Assembly: GCF_027857615.1 (NCBI RefSeq)
Contig: NZ_JAQIFT010000021.1
Location: 1 to 45,737 of the forward strand
Direction: 5' to 3'
Origin: Holtiella tumoricola
GTDB taxonomy: Bacteria; Bacillota; Clostridia; Lachnospirales; Cellulosilyticaceae
Length of the DNA: 45,737 nt
Below the pieces are notes generated by a model. It worked only from the letters and a program-made list of their open reading frames with translations. It was not told the DNA's origin and made no database searches. A program made the translations under genes and the position numbers. Positions 8,687-17,889 of this stretch are shown in pieces; position 1 is the stretch's first letter, and each line of letters starts with the position of its first letter.

Positions 8687-8875
8687 TTATACTTCTTTTA
8701 CTCTTCCTACAATGCCGCTCTCTAGCATTACCTTGATACCATGATGGTGTTCAGGAGAATTTGTAAGAATTCTCTTCACTATACCTTCTGTCAGTTTCCC
8801 TGTACGTTGATCTTGCTTTTGAACAACTTGAACTGTTGCACCTATTTTAATATGACTTCTTTTTGTACCATCCAT
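8687..8875 (-). CDS. ywbE: YwbE family protein
   Basis: This 62-residue protein is nearly colinear with Bacillus YwbE (DUF2196): an N-terminal R-S-x-I, the stretch KDQRTGKLTEGIVKRI with Q for K, LTNSPEHHHGIKV and a final GRVKEV. It is a small KOW/SH3-like beta protein with no assigned function. It stands alone with its own ribosome site. Confidence 0.9.
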   Translation of the reverse strand: MDGTKRSHIKIGATVQVVQKQDQRTGKLTEGIVKRILTNSPEHHHGIKVMLESGIVGRVKEV

Positions 8876-9053
8876 GTTATTGACCTCTCTTCTTTTACTT
8901 CAATATATTATTAAGTTGTAGTTTACTCCTACTCACTATACAATACATCTAATACATGTAAAATAACAATCCCCATTACAATCCTTTCGTTTAGTAATTT
9001 GTATTCACCCTATATATAAATTACAGTTATAGCTTTCGTATAAGCCTACTAAA

Positions 9054-9099
9054 AAAGACCTACTTAGATGTCTATTACTTAACAAATAAGTTGGTCCTC
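9054..9099. terminator. Hairpin-family element ending the DUF2383 gene
   Basis: It begins AAAGACCTACTTA and ends AAATAAGTTGGTCCTC, with the inner TGTCTATTACTTAACA. It is close to the copy at 32414 but carries substitutions in the right arm. It ends a few bases before the DUF2383 stop codon. Confidence 0.7.
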
Positions 9100-9104
9100 A
9101 TTAG

Positions 9105-9539
9105 CTATAAGTATTTACGAAGATCTTTGCCTAACTTTTCTTCTATAGAAGCTAGTTGTATGCAAATATCCTGAGCTTTCTGATCAGCTGCTTTATACTG
9201 ATTGAGATATTTATATAAGGATTTCACCCCCATATTGCATCCATCTGTAATAAGGTCTGCAACAGTAGCATCACTATTATCCATACTCATTTTCATGTTA
9301 GTTTTAATCCATGACATTCCCTTTGCAATACTATTAGGCTCTTTTTCTTGTCCTTTCTGTTTTGCCAATAATAGATGAATTTCATAATCTATCTTTTCAT
9401 GATGGGCTTTACTTTCACTTAATAAGTGTTTCATCTGAGTATCTGTAACTTTCTCTAATATCTCATCAATTGAAGCAACTGCCATTTTAGTACCTGCATC
9501 ACATTCTTGAAGTAGTTTTATTGTATCTAAATTTTCCAT
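9105..9539 (-). CDS. DUF2383 ferritin-like protein
   Basis: This protein has 144 residues from the ATG at 9539, placed 7 bp after AAGGAG; an open frame extends to 9614 without a ribosome site. It is an almost wholly helical protein: LLQECDAGTKMAVASIDEIL, HLLSESKAHHEKIDYEIHLLL and SDATVADLITDGCNMGVKSLYKYLN. This matches the DUF2383 four-helix bundle with an ExxxH-like helix. The function is unknown; relatives are linked to stress and sporulation in clostridia. Confidence 0.75.
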   Translation of the reverse strand: MENLDTIKLLQECDAGTKMAVASIDEILEKVTDTQMKHLLSESKAHHEKIDYEIHLLLAKQKGQEKEPNSIAKGMSWIKTNMKMSMDNSDATVADLITDGCNMGVKSLYKYLNQYKAADQKAQDICIQLASIEEKLGKDLRKYL

Positions 9540-9591
9540 AGTCATTCTCCTTAATATTTTATTTCCACTTATAGGCTCTATTCTACTCGAA

Positions 9592-10821
9592 CTAAAACAT
9601 ACCCCTACCATCAAACCTATCTATTCTGAATAAGTCTAAGTCATCATCCTTTTCACCTTTATAGAGCTTAGAGAGCATGAGCCCACCTAATATAGCAAAT
9701 AAGATACCATTTGCTCCATATCCTAAGCAGTACCAAAGATGCTGATGTTTTGTATCTGGACCTATAAAACCTAAGTTGTCTTGAGTAGATGCAAATGCAC
9801 CACAATAGGTATACTCTTTTTCAATATCCGGTATATTAGGGAACATCTCCTTTATCTTCTGTTCTAATCGATCATAACGTTCATCTGCTGCTTGTTCATC
9901 AAATATACCAGGATTAAAAGGTATATCCTCACCACCTGCTAAGATTCTATGATCTTGTGTGGTGCGATAATAGTGATAAGGATCATTATTATCTCGAATG
10001 AGTACCTTATTCATCCATCCCTCTAAGGTACTTACTGGTTTTGTTGCTATATTGTACGTTACTGTCTTCGTACCAAAATTTCTATTACTAAACCTACCTG
10101 TATCATATCCTGTGGCTAAGATAACCTTCTTAGCTTTAACCTTGTGTCCATAAACTGTTTCTAGTTCCACCCCTTCTGCTAAATAGCTGATTTTAATAAC
10201 CTCTGTGTTTTCATAAACCTTTAATCCTTTTTGAGTACTTACTTCTAGTAGTTGATGTGTATATTGATAGGGATCTAGCTGAGCCCCTCCTTCATGTGAA
10301 TAAACACCTCCCTTTAATTCAAAACTAAAAGGATTATTTTCACTACCTATAAAATCTACTGGTAATCCAGCCTCCTTTCTCACCTTATACTCTTCTTCCA
10401 TTTGTGCACTTTCTGCTTGTTTGTTGGTGTAAAGAAGTGTATCTCTTTTTGCATACTCACACTGATTCCCATAAACCTGAATAAAGTTATCAATCTCTTT
10501 TAGTGCTTTTAAGCCTAACTTATAAGAACGAACAACATTTTGTAGAGATGTATATTGTTCTAGCTCTCTTGCATTACTATCTAACTCGTATTGCAACAAA
10601 GAAGTTGTAATACTGGTGCTTCCATGAGCAATACGTGATTTTTCTAACAACGTACATCTAATACCTGCTTCACTCATATAGTAGCTTACAATCGCACCTG
10701 TTACCCCGCCACCTATAACTACAACTTCTGTTTCTATATCTTCTGTTAGATAAGGATATTGCCGAGGTACTTGATTTACTTTTGTAAAAATAGCCTCTCC
10801 TTGTGCATAATGTAAGTCCAT
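9592..10821 (-). CDS. FAD-dependent oxidoreductase (DAO family)
   Basis: This 409-residue flavoenzyme has the dinucleotide-binding motif VVVIGGGVTGAIVSYYMSEAG (residues about 33-53). It continues CTLLEKSRIAHGSTSITTSLLQYELD and closes with CGAFASTQDNLGFIGPD and YGANGILFAILGG, the second FAD contact of glycine/D-amino-acid oxidase relatives. Larger Bacillus relatives (YhfW-like) end in a Rieske domain; this protein stops before it. The substrate is unknown. It precedes the DUF2383 gene on the same strand with 52 bp between. Confidence 0.88.
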   Translation of the reverse strand: MDLHYAQGEAIFTKVNQVPRQYPYLTEDIETEVVVIGGGVTGAIVSYYMSEAGIRCTLLEKSRIAHGSTSITTSLLQYELDSNARELEQYTSLQNVVRSYKLGLKALKEIDNFIQVYGNQCEYAKRDTLLYTNKQAESAQMEEEYKVRKEAGLPVDFIGSENNPFSFELKGGVYSHEGGAQLDPYQYTHQLLEVSTQKGLKVYENTEVIKISYLAEGVELETVYGHKVKAKKVILATGYDTGRFSNRNFGTKTVTYNIATKPVSTLEGWMNKVLIRDNNDPYHYYRTTQDHRILAGGEDIPFNPGIFDEQAADERYDRLEQKIKEMFPNIPDIEKEYTYCGAFASTQDNLGFIGPDTKHQHLWYCLGYGANGILFAILGGLMLSKLYKGEKDDDLDLFRIDRFDGRGMF

Positions 10822-10935
10822 TATTATACGCCCTCTCTTTATATGATTGGTTTTATTTCTAAATCTATTATTTGTAAATGTTATATCTGTATGCTGTATA
10901 ATAAAGGTAAAACTTTATAGTTTTTAAATAAAAAC

Positions 10936-10964
10936 ACCTCCAAGTTATCCATATACTTGGAGGT
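10936..10964 (-). terminator. Terminator of the fasciclin gene
   Basis: The stem ACCTCCAAGT/ACTTGGAGGT with a 9-nt loop is followed on the minus strand by GTTTTTATTT. The opposite face has an A-run, so it is mainly for the minus strand. Confidence 0.8.
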
Positions 10965-10974
10965 ATTTCTATTA

Positions 10975-11472
10975 TTATTTGTTAGGTAAAATAACTGCAT
11001 CAATGACATGAATAATACCATTACTTGCCATAATATCTGTTGTAATAATTTGCGCATTGTCTATAAAAACTTTGCCATCTTTCACTTGTATCTTGGCTGG
11101 CTTTCCATTTACCATTTTAATTTCTTGGCCATTGAGTTTAGCTACTTGTTTGCTATCTATCTTGCCTGGTGTTACATGATAAGTTAAGATATCTACTAAC
11201 ATTTGTTTATTTTCAGGTTTTAACAAGGTATCTAATGTCCCTGCTGGTAACTTACTAAAAGCGTCATTAGTTGGTGCAAATACTGTAAATGGTCCAGCCC
11301 CTTGAAGTGTATCTACTAATCCAGCTGCCTGCAATGCTGTGACTAATGTACTAAATTGTTTGTCTGAAGATGCTATTTGTACAATATTGCTCTGTGGCTT
11401 TGCCCATGTAGCCCCTTGAATGGTTGCAAATAACATAACGATAGTAAACAAAATACTTATTTTTCTTCTCAT
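10975..11472 (-). CDS. Secreted fasciclin-domain protein
   Basis: This 165-residue protein has a signal peptide (MRRKISILFTIVMLFATIQG, cleavage near ATWA-KPQ) and one fasciclin (FAS1) domain. H1 is FSTLVTALQAAGLVDTL with GPFTVFAPTNDAFSKLP, and H2 is DIMASNGIIHVIDAVILP. FAS1 domains mediate adhesion at the cell surface. It has no anchor, so it is secreted or loosely bound. Confidence 0.93.
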   Translation of the reverse strand: MRRKISILFTIVMLFATIQGATWAKPQSNIVQIASSDKQFSTLVTALQAAGLVDTLQGAGPFTVFAPTNDAFSKLPAGTLDTLLKPENKQMLVDILTYHVTPGKIDSKQVAKLNGQEIKMVNGKPAKIQVKDGKVFIDNAQIITTDIMASNGIIHVIDAVILPNK

Positions 11473-11536
11473 GTATATACTCCTTTTGAAAGATTTATTT
11501 AGTATAAGTATTTGTAACTATCGCATTATTATACAT

Positions 11537-11983
11537 CTATTTGTAGTTGCCAATAGCTCCAAAATCGTAGGTTTTATCATACATTGGGTCATTAGAAATA
11601 AAATGAATCAATACCGGAGTACTATCAAGATTGGGGTCTATCTCAAATAAAAAGCGATCTGCCCGCCATAGAGCCTGTAATGCTGTGGGCATTTCATTAT
11701 AGAAGATTTTATTTCTAATGGCAGCATTTCCTTTTACACCATCACCAGATACTAATACAGATCCTATTAAAGTAAATCCCTCCCTATTCTTATTCCAAGC
11801 AATTCTTACCTCGTCACGCATGGAGGTGATTTGATCTTCTGCATAGTTTTCAGCTACAAAGACAAAAAGTTCGGCGGTAGTATCTGAGTGGGTAATCGTA
11901 TACTTTCTATTTATAATAGGTTCATAGGGGCGTATAGTATCTCTATATTGTACAAATACCTTCTGAGGATTCAGTTTATCCAC
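11537..11983 (-). CDS. Staygreen (SGR) homologue, bacterial
   Basis: This 148-residue protein uses a GTG start at 11983, 9 bp after AGGAG. The sequence KLNPQKVFVQYRDTIRPYEP...NRKYTITHSDTTAELFVFVAENY is the hallmark of the staygreen family. In plants these enzymes remove magnesium from chlorophyll a, and bacterial homologues have shown Mg-dechelatase activity in vitro. The organism is not phototrophic by any gene here, so the real substrate is unknown. The residues of the expected active region, including HSD and several acidic residues, are present. Confidence 0.88.
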   Translation of the reverse strand: MDKLNPQKVFVQYRDTIRPYEPIINRKYTITHSDTTAELFVFVAENYAEDQITSMRDEVRIAWNKNREGFTLIGSVLVSGDGVKGNAAIRNKIFYNEMPTALQALWRADRFLFEIDPNLDSTPVLIHFISNDPMYDKTYDFGAIGNYK

Positions 11984-12046
11984 TTTTCATCACTCCTCTA
12001 AAATAATTACTTCTATTCTATTCGAGGAACGAAAAGGGTTATGCTA

Positions 12047-13069
12047 CTATATAATATATTTAATTTGACCCTCTTTAAAAATATGCCCAATCTCCTCATT
12101 GAAAAATTCCTGGATCATCTTCATTTCATCTTTAGGATAAATCCATTTTCCATATCCAAATTGCCCATATTTAAATTTTCTTTCTTCATCATTCATAGGA
12201 AGAGTCGTTTCAGGGAATATCTCCAAAATGCGATTTTTAGCTGTTGTTGTATAACGATGAGAAATAATTTCAAAGGTAATGGGATAGTCTAATGTATTAG
12301 GCAATTTTTCTTTTAAAGTGTGTAAGACTTCTCTATACTCTTCTTGCCAGTTAGGATAAATAAAAACAGGGGCTATTAAAAAACCTACAGGATACCCTGA
12401 TGCCATCATTTTGATACTTGCCTCTATGCGCTTATCCCATGAGGCAGTAAAATGTTCATATCCCTTAATAATGGTATCCGTATTAATACTAAACCTTACT
12501 TCTGTATGTCCATGATGCTCTAAATTGCAAAGGCTATCTACATCTGTATACTTGGTTACAAATCGAAATCTGTTATGCTCTTGCTCACCAAAATACTTTA
12601 TGCACTCTGCTAAGGCGCCTGTATAGGGTTCCACAGGAATAGGATCTGAGGTGGCGGACCCTTCAAAAATAGTTATCTCGGGTAAACGCTCTACCGTATA
12701 CTTCTTAGCTTGCTCCAAAATTTCTTCTATATTGACATGAACTTTTATAAAGGGTTTATCTCCTAATTGTGTATTCAAATAACAATATTCACACTGCCCC
12801 ATACATCCTGATACCAAGGGTAATTGATAGTGGGCAGAAGGTTTACAAGTTTGAAATTTAAGACTCTTCTTTACACCTACTACCAAAGTCTTTTTACCAC
12901 TTCGATATTGTTCATGTAGCGTATCTCCAGGAATATAAGATTTAATTTTGTTATTGCTCATTTCTACAATCTCTATTTTAGGACTACTTTGAAAATAATC
13001 TTTAATCTTGTTCGCTCTTTCATACTCTAAAACACCTTTTTCAAAAATAATGCGTTCTGGCTTAAACAT
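12047..13069 (-). CDS. splB: SPL-family radical SAM protein, possible spore photoproduct lyase lacking the usual H-donor Cys
   Basis: This 340-residue protein has the radical SAM motif C89-MGQ-C93-EY-C96, with Y95 and Y97 as in spore photoproduct lyase. SPL reverses the 5-thyminyl-5,6-dihydrothymine lesion in germinating spores. In characterised enzymes a cysteine about 50 residues after the first cluster cysteine quenches the product radical (Cys140/141, in a C-T-S context). Here the matching site reads FEGSATSDP, with alanine at 139. Other cysteines (C75, C156) could substitute or the activity could differ. The start has AGAGGAG 11 bp upstream. Confidence 0.85.
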   Translation of the reverse strand: MFKPERIIFEKGVLEYERANKIKDYFQSSPKIEIVEMSNNKIKSYIPGDTLHEQYRSGKKTLVVGVKKSLKFQTCKPSAHYQLPLVSGCMGQCEYCYLNTQLGDKPFIKVHVNIEEILEQAKKYTVERLPEITIFEGSATSDPIPVEPYTGALAECIKYFGEQEHNRFRFVTKYTDVDSLCNLEHHGHTEVRFSINTDTIIKGYEHFTASWDKRIEASIKMMASGYPVGFLIAPVFIYPNWQEEYREVLHTLKEKLPNTLDYPITFEIISHRYTTTAKNRILEIFPETTLPMNDEERKFKYGQFGYGKWIYPKDEMKMIQEFFNEEIGHIFKEGQIKYII

Positions 13070-13153
13070 AATTTATAGAACTCCTCTAATCATACAGTTA
13101 TTCGTGTTATAAATAGCTTTAGCCCAACATCTCTTTACTATTCTAAAAAACAC

Positions 13154-13199
13154 AAAAAACTACTTATTTACCCATGATCAGGTAAATAAGTAGTTTTTT
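13154..13199. terminator. Hairpin-family terminator of the alpha/beta hydrolase gene
   Basis: A perfect 19-bp stem (arms ACTACTTATTTACC and GGTAAATAAGTAGT, extended by A/T pairs) with an 8-nt loop overlaps the stop codon of the hydrolase gene. The ATAAGTAG core is shared with the other family copies. Confidence 0.8.
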
Positions 13200-13914
13200 A
13201 TCTAGCATTCATAAATTCTATAATGGCTTCTACTGCAATATCTTGTTGTTCTTCACTTGTTATGGTTGCTACAGGGTCGCCTTTTTGCTGTCCGTAATTT
13301 CCAAATTGTGCATGGTTTCCCCCTTCAATTTCTACGATGTTTTCTGTATAATCTATATATTTTTCTAAATCTGAGTTATATGTACCATAGATCGTAAGGG
13401 TTTGATCTGGTGGGTAATCCCCATAAATATAAGCACCCAGTAATACCAAGCCTTTAACTTTATCTCTATTTTTTGAAGCATAATCACTTGCCATTGCGCC
13501 ACCCATAGAATGACCACCTATATACCAGTTTTTGATTTCTGGTAGCTTATCAAATACTTCTTCAGCAGCATCTGCATCAAATATTGCCATATTAAGAGGC
13601 ATTTTAACTAAAACACAGGTGATTCCATTTTCAGTTAATTTCTCTAATAGTGGCAAATAGGCTATATTCTCTACTTTTGCACCTGGATAGAAAATAAATC
13701 CCACATCACTTTTTTCTGGTGGTGATACAATGGTTAGGTTCTCATAAATTTCAACTCGGTCTTGCTGCTGCATGATTTGAATAGCGATTTCATCAGCTGG
13801 ATAATAATCTGATGCGTAGATTAAAAAGCCTCCTATTGATAGTAAAATACCCATTACTAAAATGATTAAAATCGTTATTATATATTTTGTTTCTCTAGAT
13901 TTGGTTTTTATCAT
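13198..13914 (-). CDS. Membrane-anchored alpha/beta hydrolase
   Basis: This 238-residue protein has one N-terminal membrane helix (about residues 10-33) and then an alpha/beta hydrolase fold. The nucleophile elbow is WYIGGHSMGGAMASDYA, with the serine in GHSMG. The acid and histidine are in GTYNSDLEKY and EIEGGNHAQFGNYG, the latter typical of the abhydrolase-5 family (PF12695). The hydrolase is predicted to lie outside the membrane. The substrate is unknown. It may be co-transcribed with the small membrane gene 38 bp upstream. Confidence 0.88.
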   Translation of the reverse strand: MIKTKSRETKYIITILIILVMGILLSIGGFLIYASDYYPADEIAIQIMQQQDRVEIYENLTIVSPPEKSDVGFIFYPGAKVENIAYLPLLEKLTENGITCVLVKMPLNMAIFDADAAEEVFDKLPEIKNWYIGGHSMGGAMASDYASKNRDKVKGLVLLGAYIYGDYPPDQTLTIYGTYNSDLEKYIDYTENIVEIEGGNHAQFGNYGQQKGDPVATITSEEQQDIAVEAIIEFMNAR

Positions 13915-13952
13915 ATATTCTCCTTATAATATTCATTTATTAGGTACTTCTT

Positions 13953-14384
13953 TTAAATAAGATATATGATCATTGCTAAACTAAACATGATCATAAATCC
14001 AGCTATCATCAAGCTGAGCTTCTTAGAATAACCATATGGTGTTATTTTCCCCTTTTTGTCCAATCCTCTAATAATGGGGTAGAGTTTCCAATAAAATGAA
14101 CCAATAGATAGTATTAGAGCCACTACACTCAGTATCTTGGTGAGTGAACTTCCCGTAAATAATATGACAAGAAGTAACACAATAAAGATTAGCTTTGTCC
14201 CTGCTACCCAATAGACTAAATATTTAACAAACTCATGCATATCTTTATCCTTTTTAGATTCCTCCCATCCATTAAATACAGCAACTCCATTGCCGAGTTT
14301 TGAGTCTGGCTTGAAATATAAAATGATTATATTGGATGTTTCTAATAGAATAAATACAATCATTACCAGTGATAAAATATCCAT
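13953..14384 (-). CDS. Four-helix membrane protein, function unknown
   Basis: This 143-residue protein has hydrophobic segments at about residues 2-23, 56-77, 82-100 and 122-142 and a charged loop WEESKKDKDMHEF. I do not recognise the family. It is divergent from the TetR gene at 14503 with 118 bp between, and upstream of the hydrolase gene, so TetR may control both (inference). Confidence 0.75.
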   Translation of the reverse strand: MDILSLVMIVFILLETSNIIILYFKPDSKLGNGVAVFNGWEESKKDKDMHEFVKYLVYWVAGTKLIFIVLLLVILFTGSSLTKILSVVALILSIGSFYWKLYPIIRGLDKKGKITPYGYSKKLSLMIAGFMIMFSLAMIIYLI

Positions 14385-14502
14385 TTAATTTCTTCCCTTC
14401 ATACCTATTTTTCGTTACACTTGTTCCTAATTTGACTGTATTATATAATTTAAAATAGCTGCAATCAATACTTTAAAGACTTGTGGTACAGGAGGATATA
14501 AT

Positions 14503-15078
14503 ATGTATCAGAAAAAGAGAGATAAACGGTCTATCCAGTCTAGTGATTGGATTTATGAAGCCTTAAAACAGCTTATGACTGAAAAAGACTACTCACAAAT
14601 TACGATTACTGAAATTGTTAATACAGCTAATATTGGTAGAACCACCTTTTATCGAAACTTTGATTCCATAGACGATGTTTTAAGGCTCCGATGTCTAGAT
14701 GCTTTTAGCCATTTCCGCGCTTACTGTATTGATTACTATCTTTTAAACCCTTTGGAGAGTAGAACTTTTCTTAAGCCTTTTCTCCGATACTGGTATGAGC
14801 ATTCAGAGATTATAGAGCTCCTTGTAAAAGCCCATCGTGAAAACATCATTAAGGAATGCTTAGCTGCAGAAGTTGATTTTTTCATTCAATCTTCTACGAT
14901 TAAAGAAAATGAAATTATTTGTACCCATCTCAATTATTTTATTGAAATGCGTATAGCAAATTGTATGAGTATTTTAACCGAGTGGATTAAAAACGGGAAA
15001 GATATTCCTCCTGATACATTAGCTGAAATCATTGAGTTACAAGTAAAAGAATCTTATAAATTCACCTTGTTTATATAA
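14503..15078 (+). CDS. TetR/AcrR-family regulator
   Basis: This 191-residue protein has an N-terminal helix-turn-helix (residues about 15-60: WIYEALKQLMTEKDYSQITITEIVNTANIGRTTFYRNFDSIDDVL, a full TetR signature) and a helical ligand domain with the TetR_C_7/33-like features of the clostridial set. The start follows AGGAGG. It is divergent from 13953. No operator was identified. Confidence 0.9.
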   Translation: MYQKKRDKRSIQSSDWIYEALKQLMTEKDYSQITITEIVNTANIGRTTFYRNFDSIDDVLRLRCLDAFSHFRAYCIDYYLLNPLESRTFLKPFLRYWYEHSEIIELLVKAHRENIIKECLAAEVDFFIQSSTIKENEIICTHLNYFIEMRIANCMSILTEWIKNGKDIPPDTLAEIIELQVKESYKFTLFI

Positions 15079-15119
15079 TCTTTCTGATTTTTAATATTAG
15101 GTCTGTGTTCTAAACTTTT

Positions 15120-15229
15120 CTTATTGTGTTAGACAATTTTCAACTTTATATCTCCTTATAAATTGTCTAACACAATAAGGACCTTCTACTGTATATATCC
15201 TGTAATATATCCAATAGAAGGTCCTTATT
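15120..15229. terminator. Two overlapping hairpins between convergent TetR and MerR genes
   Basis: Hairpin 1 has perfect 20-bp arms (15120-15139 and 15160-15179) with a 20-nt loop. Hairpin 2 has perfect 15-bp arms (15174-15188 and 15215-15229). The right arm of the first and the left arm of the second share 6 bases, so they compete. They likely terminate both convergent genes. The 15079-15276 gap holds nothing else. Confidence 0.6.
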
Positions 15230-15276
15230 AAAGTTGTATTTAAATTGACACCTATAGGATACCTAAAGGAATCCCT

Positions 15277-16104
15277 CTATGATACTTTCGTTCTCACTAT
15301 AGGTAAATAGATATTTCTTAATAGTTCCCCTTGATTAAATACATTAAAAAAGGCATGTTCTACAAAATAAACTTTATCTGCAAACTCATACTCTTTTTCA
15401 TATTGTTCCCATATACTTTTAACGATCGTTGGTAACTTATCTAATGACTCTAAAGTAGTTATAAGAAGTGCTTGAGGTAATGTACATGTAGATACATCTT
15501 CCGTGGTATCGTTTTCGTCACACAAATGGCCTATAATCATATCTGATAGATCTTCTCTATTTGTTAGAATCCAATTCTTACCTACTATCTTTAATTTTGA
15601 AATATGGTAAGTTCCTATTGTAGCATTTTTAGAGGCTGCCATTTTTTCTATATCACCCTTTTCATAATCAAATTGCCCTTTATGAAATTTGAATTTAACA
15701 TCTTTAACAAGTGTAACTGCATTAGGATCTTGTTTATAATCCTCTAAAGCTTTTTGGAAATAACTAAGGAGCGTTTTTATATATGTCCAATAATTAATTC
15801 TTTGTGTTACTTTCTCAATTTGTTCATCTAGAAGTTCCCCATAAGAATCCCTATCTTTGCATTGTAGAAATCTTGGAATTTCTTGAATAGGTACCTCTAT
15901 TGCTCGTAAAAATAAAGTAACATTTAAAATTTCAAGATCAGCAATAGAATAATATTTATAACCATTATGTTCATTTCTTTTGGGCACTAGAATGCCACTA
16001 CTTTCATAATATCTCAAAGCATCTTTAGTCGTACCTAAAGCCTTGCAAACCTCTCCTATTTTATATCTAGGTTTAAAAAAGTATTCCTCTCTATCTAAAA
16101 CCAT
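15277..16104 (-). CDS. MerR-family regulator
   Basis: This 275-residue protein has an N-terminal MerR winged helix (YKIGEVCKALGTTKDALRYYESSGILVPKRNEHNGYKYYSIADLEIL), a coiled-coil (about 85-135) and a long C-terminal domain of the effector-binding kind (about 150-275), suggesting a small-molecule inducer. It follows the FUSC exporter gene 75 bp downstream on the same strand, consistent with control of that exporter, but no operator was found. Confidence 0.88.
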   Translation of the reverse strand: MVLDREEYFFKPRYKIGEVCKALGTTKDALRYYESSGILVPKRNEHNGYKYYSIADLEILNVTLFLRAIEVPIQEIPRFLQCKDRDSYGELLDEQIEKVTQRINYWTYIKTLLSYFQKALEDYKQDPNAVTLVKDVKFKFHKGQFDYEKGDIEKMAASKNATIGTYHISKLKIVGKNWILTNREDLSDMIIGHLCDENDTTEDVSTCTLPQALLITTLESLDKLPTIVKSIWEQYEKEYEFADKVYFVEHAFFNVFNQGELLRNIYLPIVRTKVS

Positions 16105-16179
16105 CTACTATCCTTCCCTTCAGCATCTACTTTTCTCGCTCTAGGTCTAAACCCTACTTCTTGTAATTTCAATGGATAG

Positions 16180-17889
16180 TTATTGATAAACCTCTGCTTG
16201 ACTTTTACATATATAAAAGTGATAAATATCACTTATTAATGCTCTAGATTCATCTAATTTGACTTCTATTTGATTATCTTCTAAGATTTGATTATTCATC
16301 AGAAGTTTATCTTCAATCATTGAAGTGATAATGAGTAGATTTTTGATACTATATTTACTCGCTTGCCCTTCCATTAAGAATTGGGCTTCTTTTTTCATTT
16401 CGTCAATTGTCGCTTGATACATATGAATAAGGTAATTATTATTATCTTCTAGGTTATAATGTAAAATCAGCTTATTAATAAGTGTTGCCATGACTAATCC
16501 TACAATAACAAAGATGATTCTATTTATGGTAAGCACCTGTATTTCTCCTGCTAAAGACGCCGCCCCAATAGCTAACGTTGTATACAAAATGCTTGTATAT
16601 CTATATCTTGTAAAGTACATATTAATATATCCCACAAGTAATAGTAGTATAACCTTAGTCAAAGTATCTGTAAAAATACTAAATAGAATAAGTGCCAAAA
16701 TACCGCCTGTAATTGTTGCAATGACTCTATCTTTAGATTTTTGTTTAGACACTTCATAAATAGGAACAACTAATGCAAGGATGGTAAATACCATCCATTT
16801 ACCTTGCGCTAAATTAAAATACTGACTCATAAAGGTTGTCAGCGTGATTCCAATAGCTAAACGTGTAGCAAATGAAAACTTGACTGTATCTATCTTGATA
16901 TATTTTTTGTTAAATAAGCACTGGTATCTTGTAGAAACCTCTTCCACATTCTTGACCAAGTTATATTTATCTTTATCTAACATATGCAGTTCTTGTAACG
17001 AGTCATTTAAAAAGGCTATGTTATAGCCCATCTCTACTGCAACCTGATCAGATACTTTTTCTTTATCATATTTACTTACTAAGTTTTTACCCAAATGATT
17101 GATTTGTTCTATTTTAGTTTTATCTTTAAAGACATCTTTTGCTAAATCTAAAAACTGATAGACATCTTCTACACATTCTTTTTGTAAATCTATATAATCC
17201 ATCTTTTCTAAACTAAGAGCTATTTTTTCTAAGGCAACAGATAAACTAAGCTTAATTCTTGCTTCTTCTGTCAGATGCAGTTCATCTTTCCTTCTATCAG
17301 ATATCATTTTTCTAAGCTCTCGCAATAATCCTGCGATTTCATCTTCGCTATCTGATATCCCCTTTCTCATATCTTCAATTTTCTTCATAAGGCTTTGAAT
17401 AACTTGTTCTATGAGTTTATCCCCTGCTTGAGTTAATTTATTTCTATTTACAAGGATCTGTACAAGCATAATAATTAATGCACCTACAACAAGAGCAAGT
17501 AATCTCTTTGGTAATTGATTAAGAGTGATAGGTGTAAATAAAATAAATAAATACTGTAATATAAAAGGCATATATATTGGTTTTTTCAAATCATAAAGTA
17601 ATGAATGTCCCAGTATAAAAATGAGTACTAAATTAATCGGTATCGCTAACCACAAATTGCTTGTAGCAATAAATGCAGCAATTCCCATTACTAGATTAAG
17701 TCCTACTAACTGTAAAGTATGTTTAACAGGATGTACGGTCAAGTCCCTTTCTAAAAGCATCAACATTAACGCAACAGACATGACACCAATTAATAGATTT
17801 TCATCTCCAAAGATCCCATTAAAGAGCATAATAGGGATGACGATTCCAATAAATGTTATTGTTTTGGATATAATATATTTTATATTCAA
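16180..17889 (-). CDS. FUSC-family membrane exporter
   Basis: This protein has about 569 residues from a TTG at 17889, 9 bp after AAGGAG; the ATG at 17943 has no suitable ribosome site, so the TTG is preferred. Two blocks of six hydrophobic segments (about 1-160 and 330-480) surround a cytoplasmic coiled region (about 160-310). The layout is that of FUSC/YccS/aromatic-acid-exporter proteins. It is predicted to export aromatic acids or similar compounds. The second block contains YTSILYTTLAIGAASLAGE. Confidence 0.82.
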   Translation of the reverse strand: MNIKYIISKTITFIGIVIPIMLFNGIFGDENLLIGVMSVALMLMLLERDLTVHPVKHTLQLVGLNLVMGIAAFIATSNLWLAIPINLVLIFILGHSLLYDLKKPIYMPFILQYLFILFTPITLNQLPKRLLALVVGALIIMLVQILVNRNKLTQAGDKLIEQVIQSLMKKIEDMRKGISDSEDEIAGLLRELRKMISDRRKDELHLTEEARIKLSLSVALEKIALSLEKMDYIDLQKECVEDVYQFLDLAKDVFKDKTKIEQINHLGKNLVSKYDKEKVSDQVAVEMGYNIAFLNDSLQELHMLDKDKYNLVKNVEEVSTRYQCLFNKKYIKIDTVKFSFATRLAIGITLTTFMSQYFNLAQGKWMVFTILALVVPIYEVSKQKSKDRVIATITGGILALILFSIFTDTLTKVILLLLVGYINMYFTRYRYTSILYTTLAIGAASLAGEIQVLTINRIIFVIVGLVMATLINKLILHYNLEDNNNYLIHMYQATIDEMKKEAQFLMEGQASKYSIKNLLIITSMIEDKLLMNNQILEDNQIEVKLDESRALISDIYHFYICKSQAEVYQ

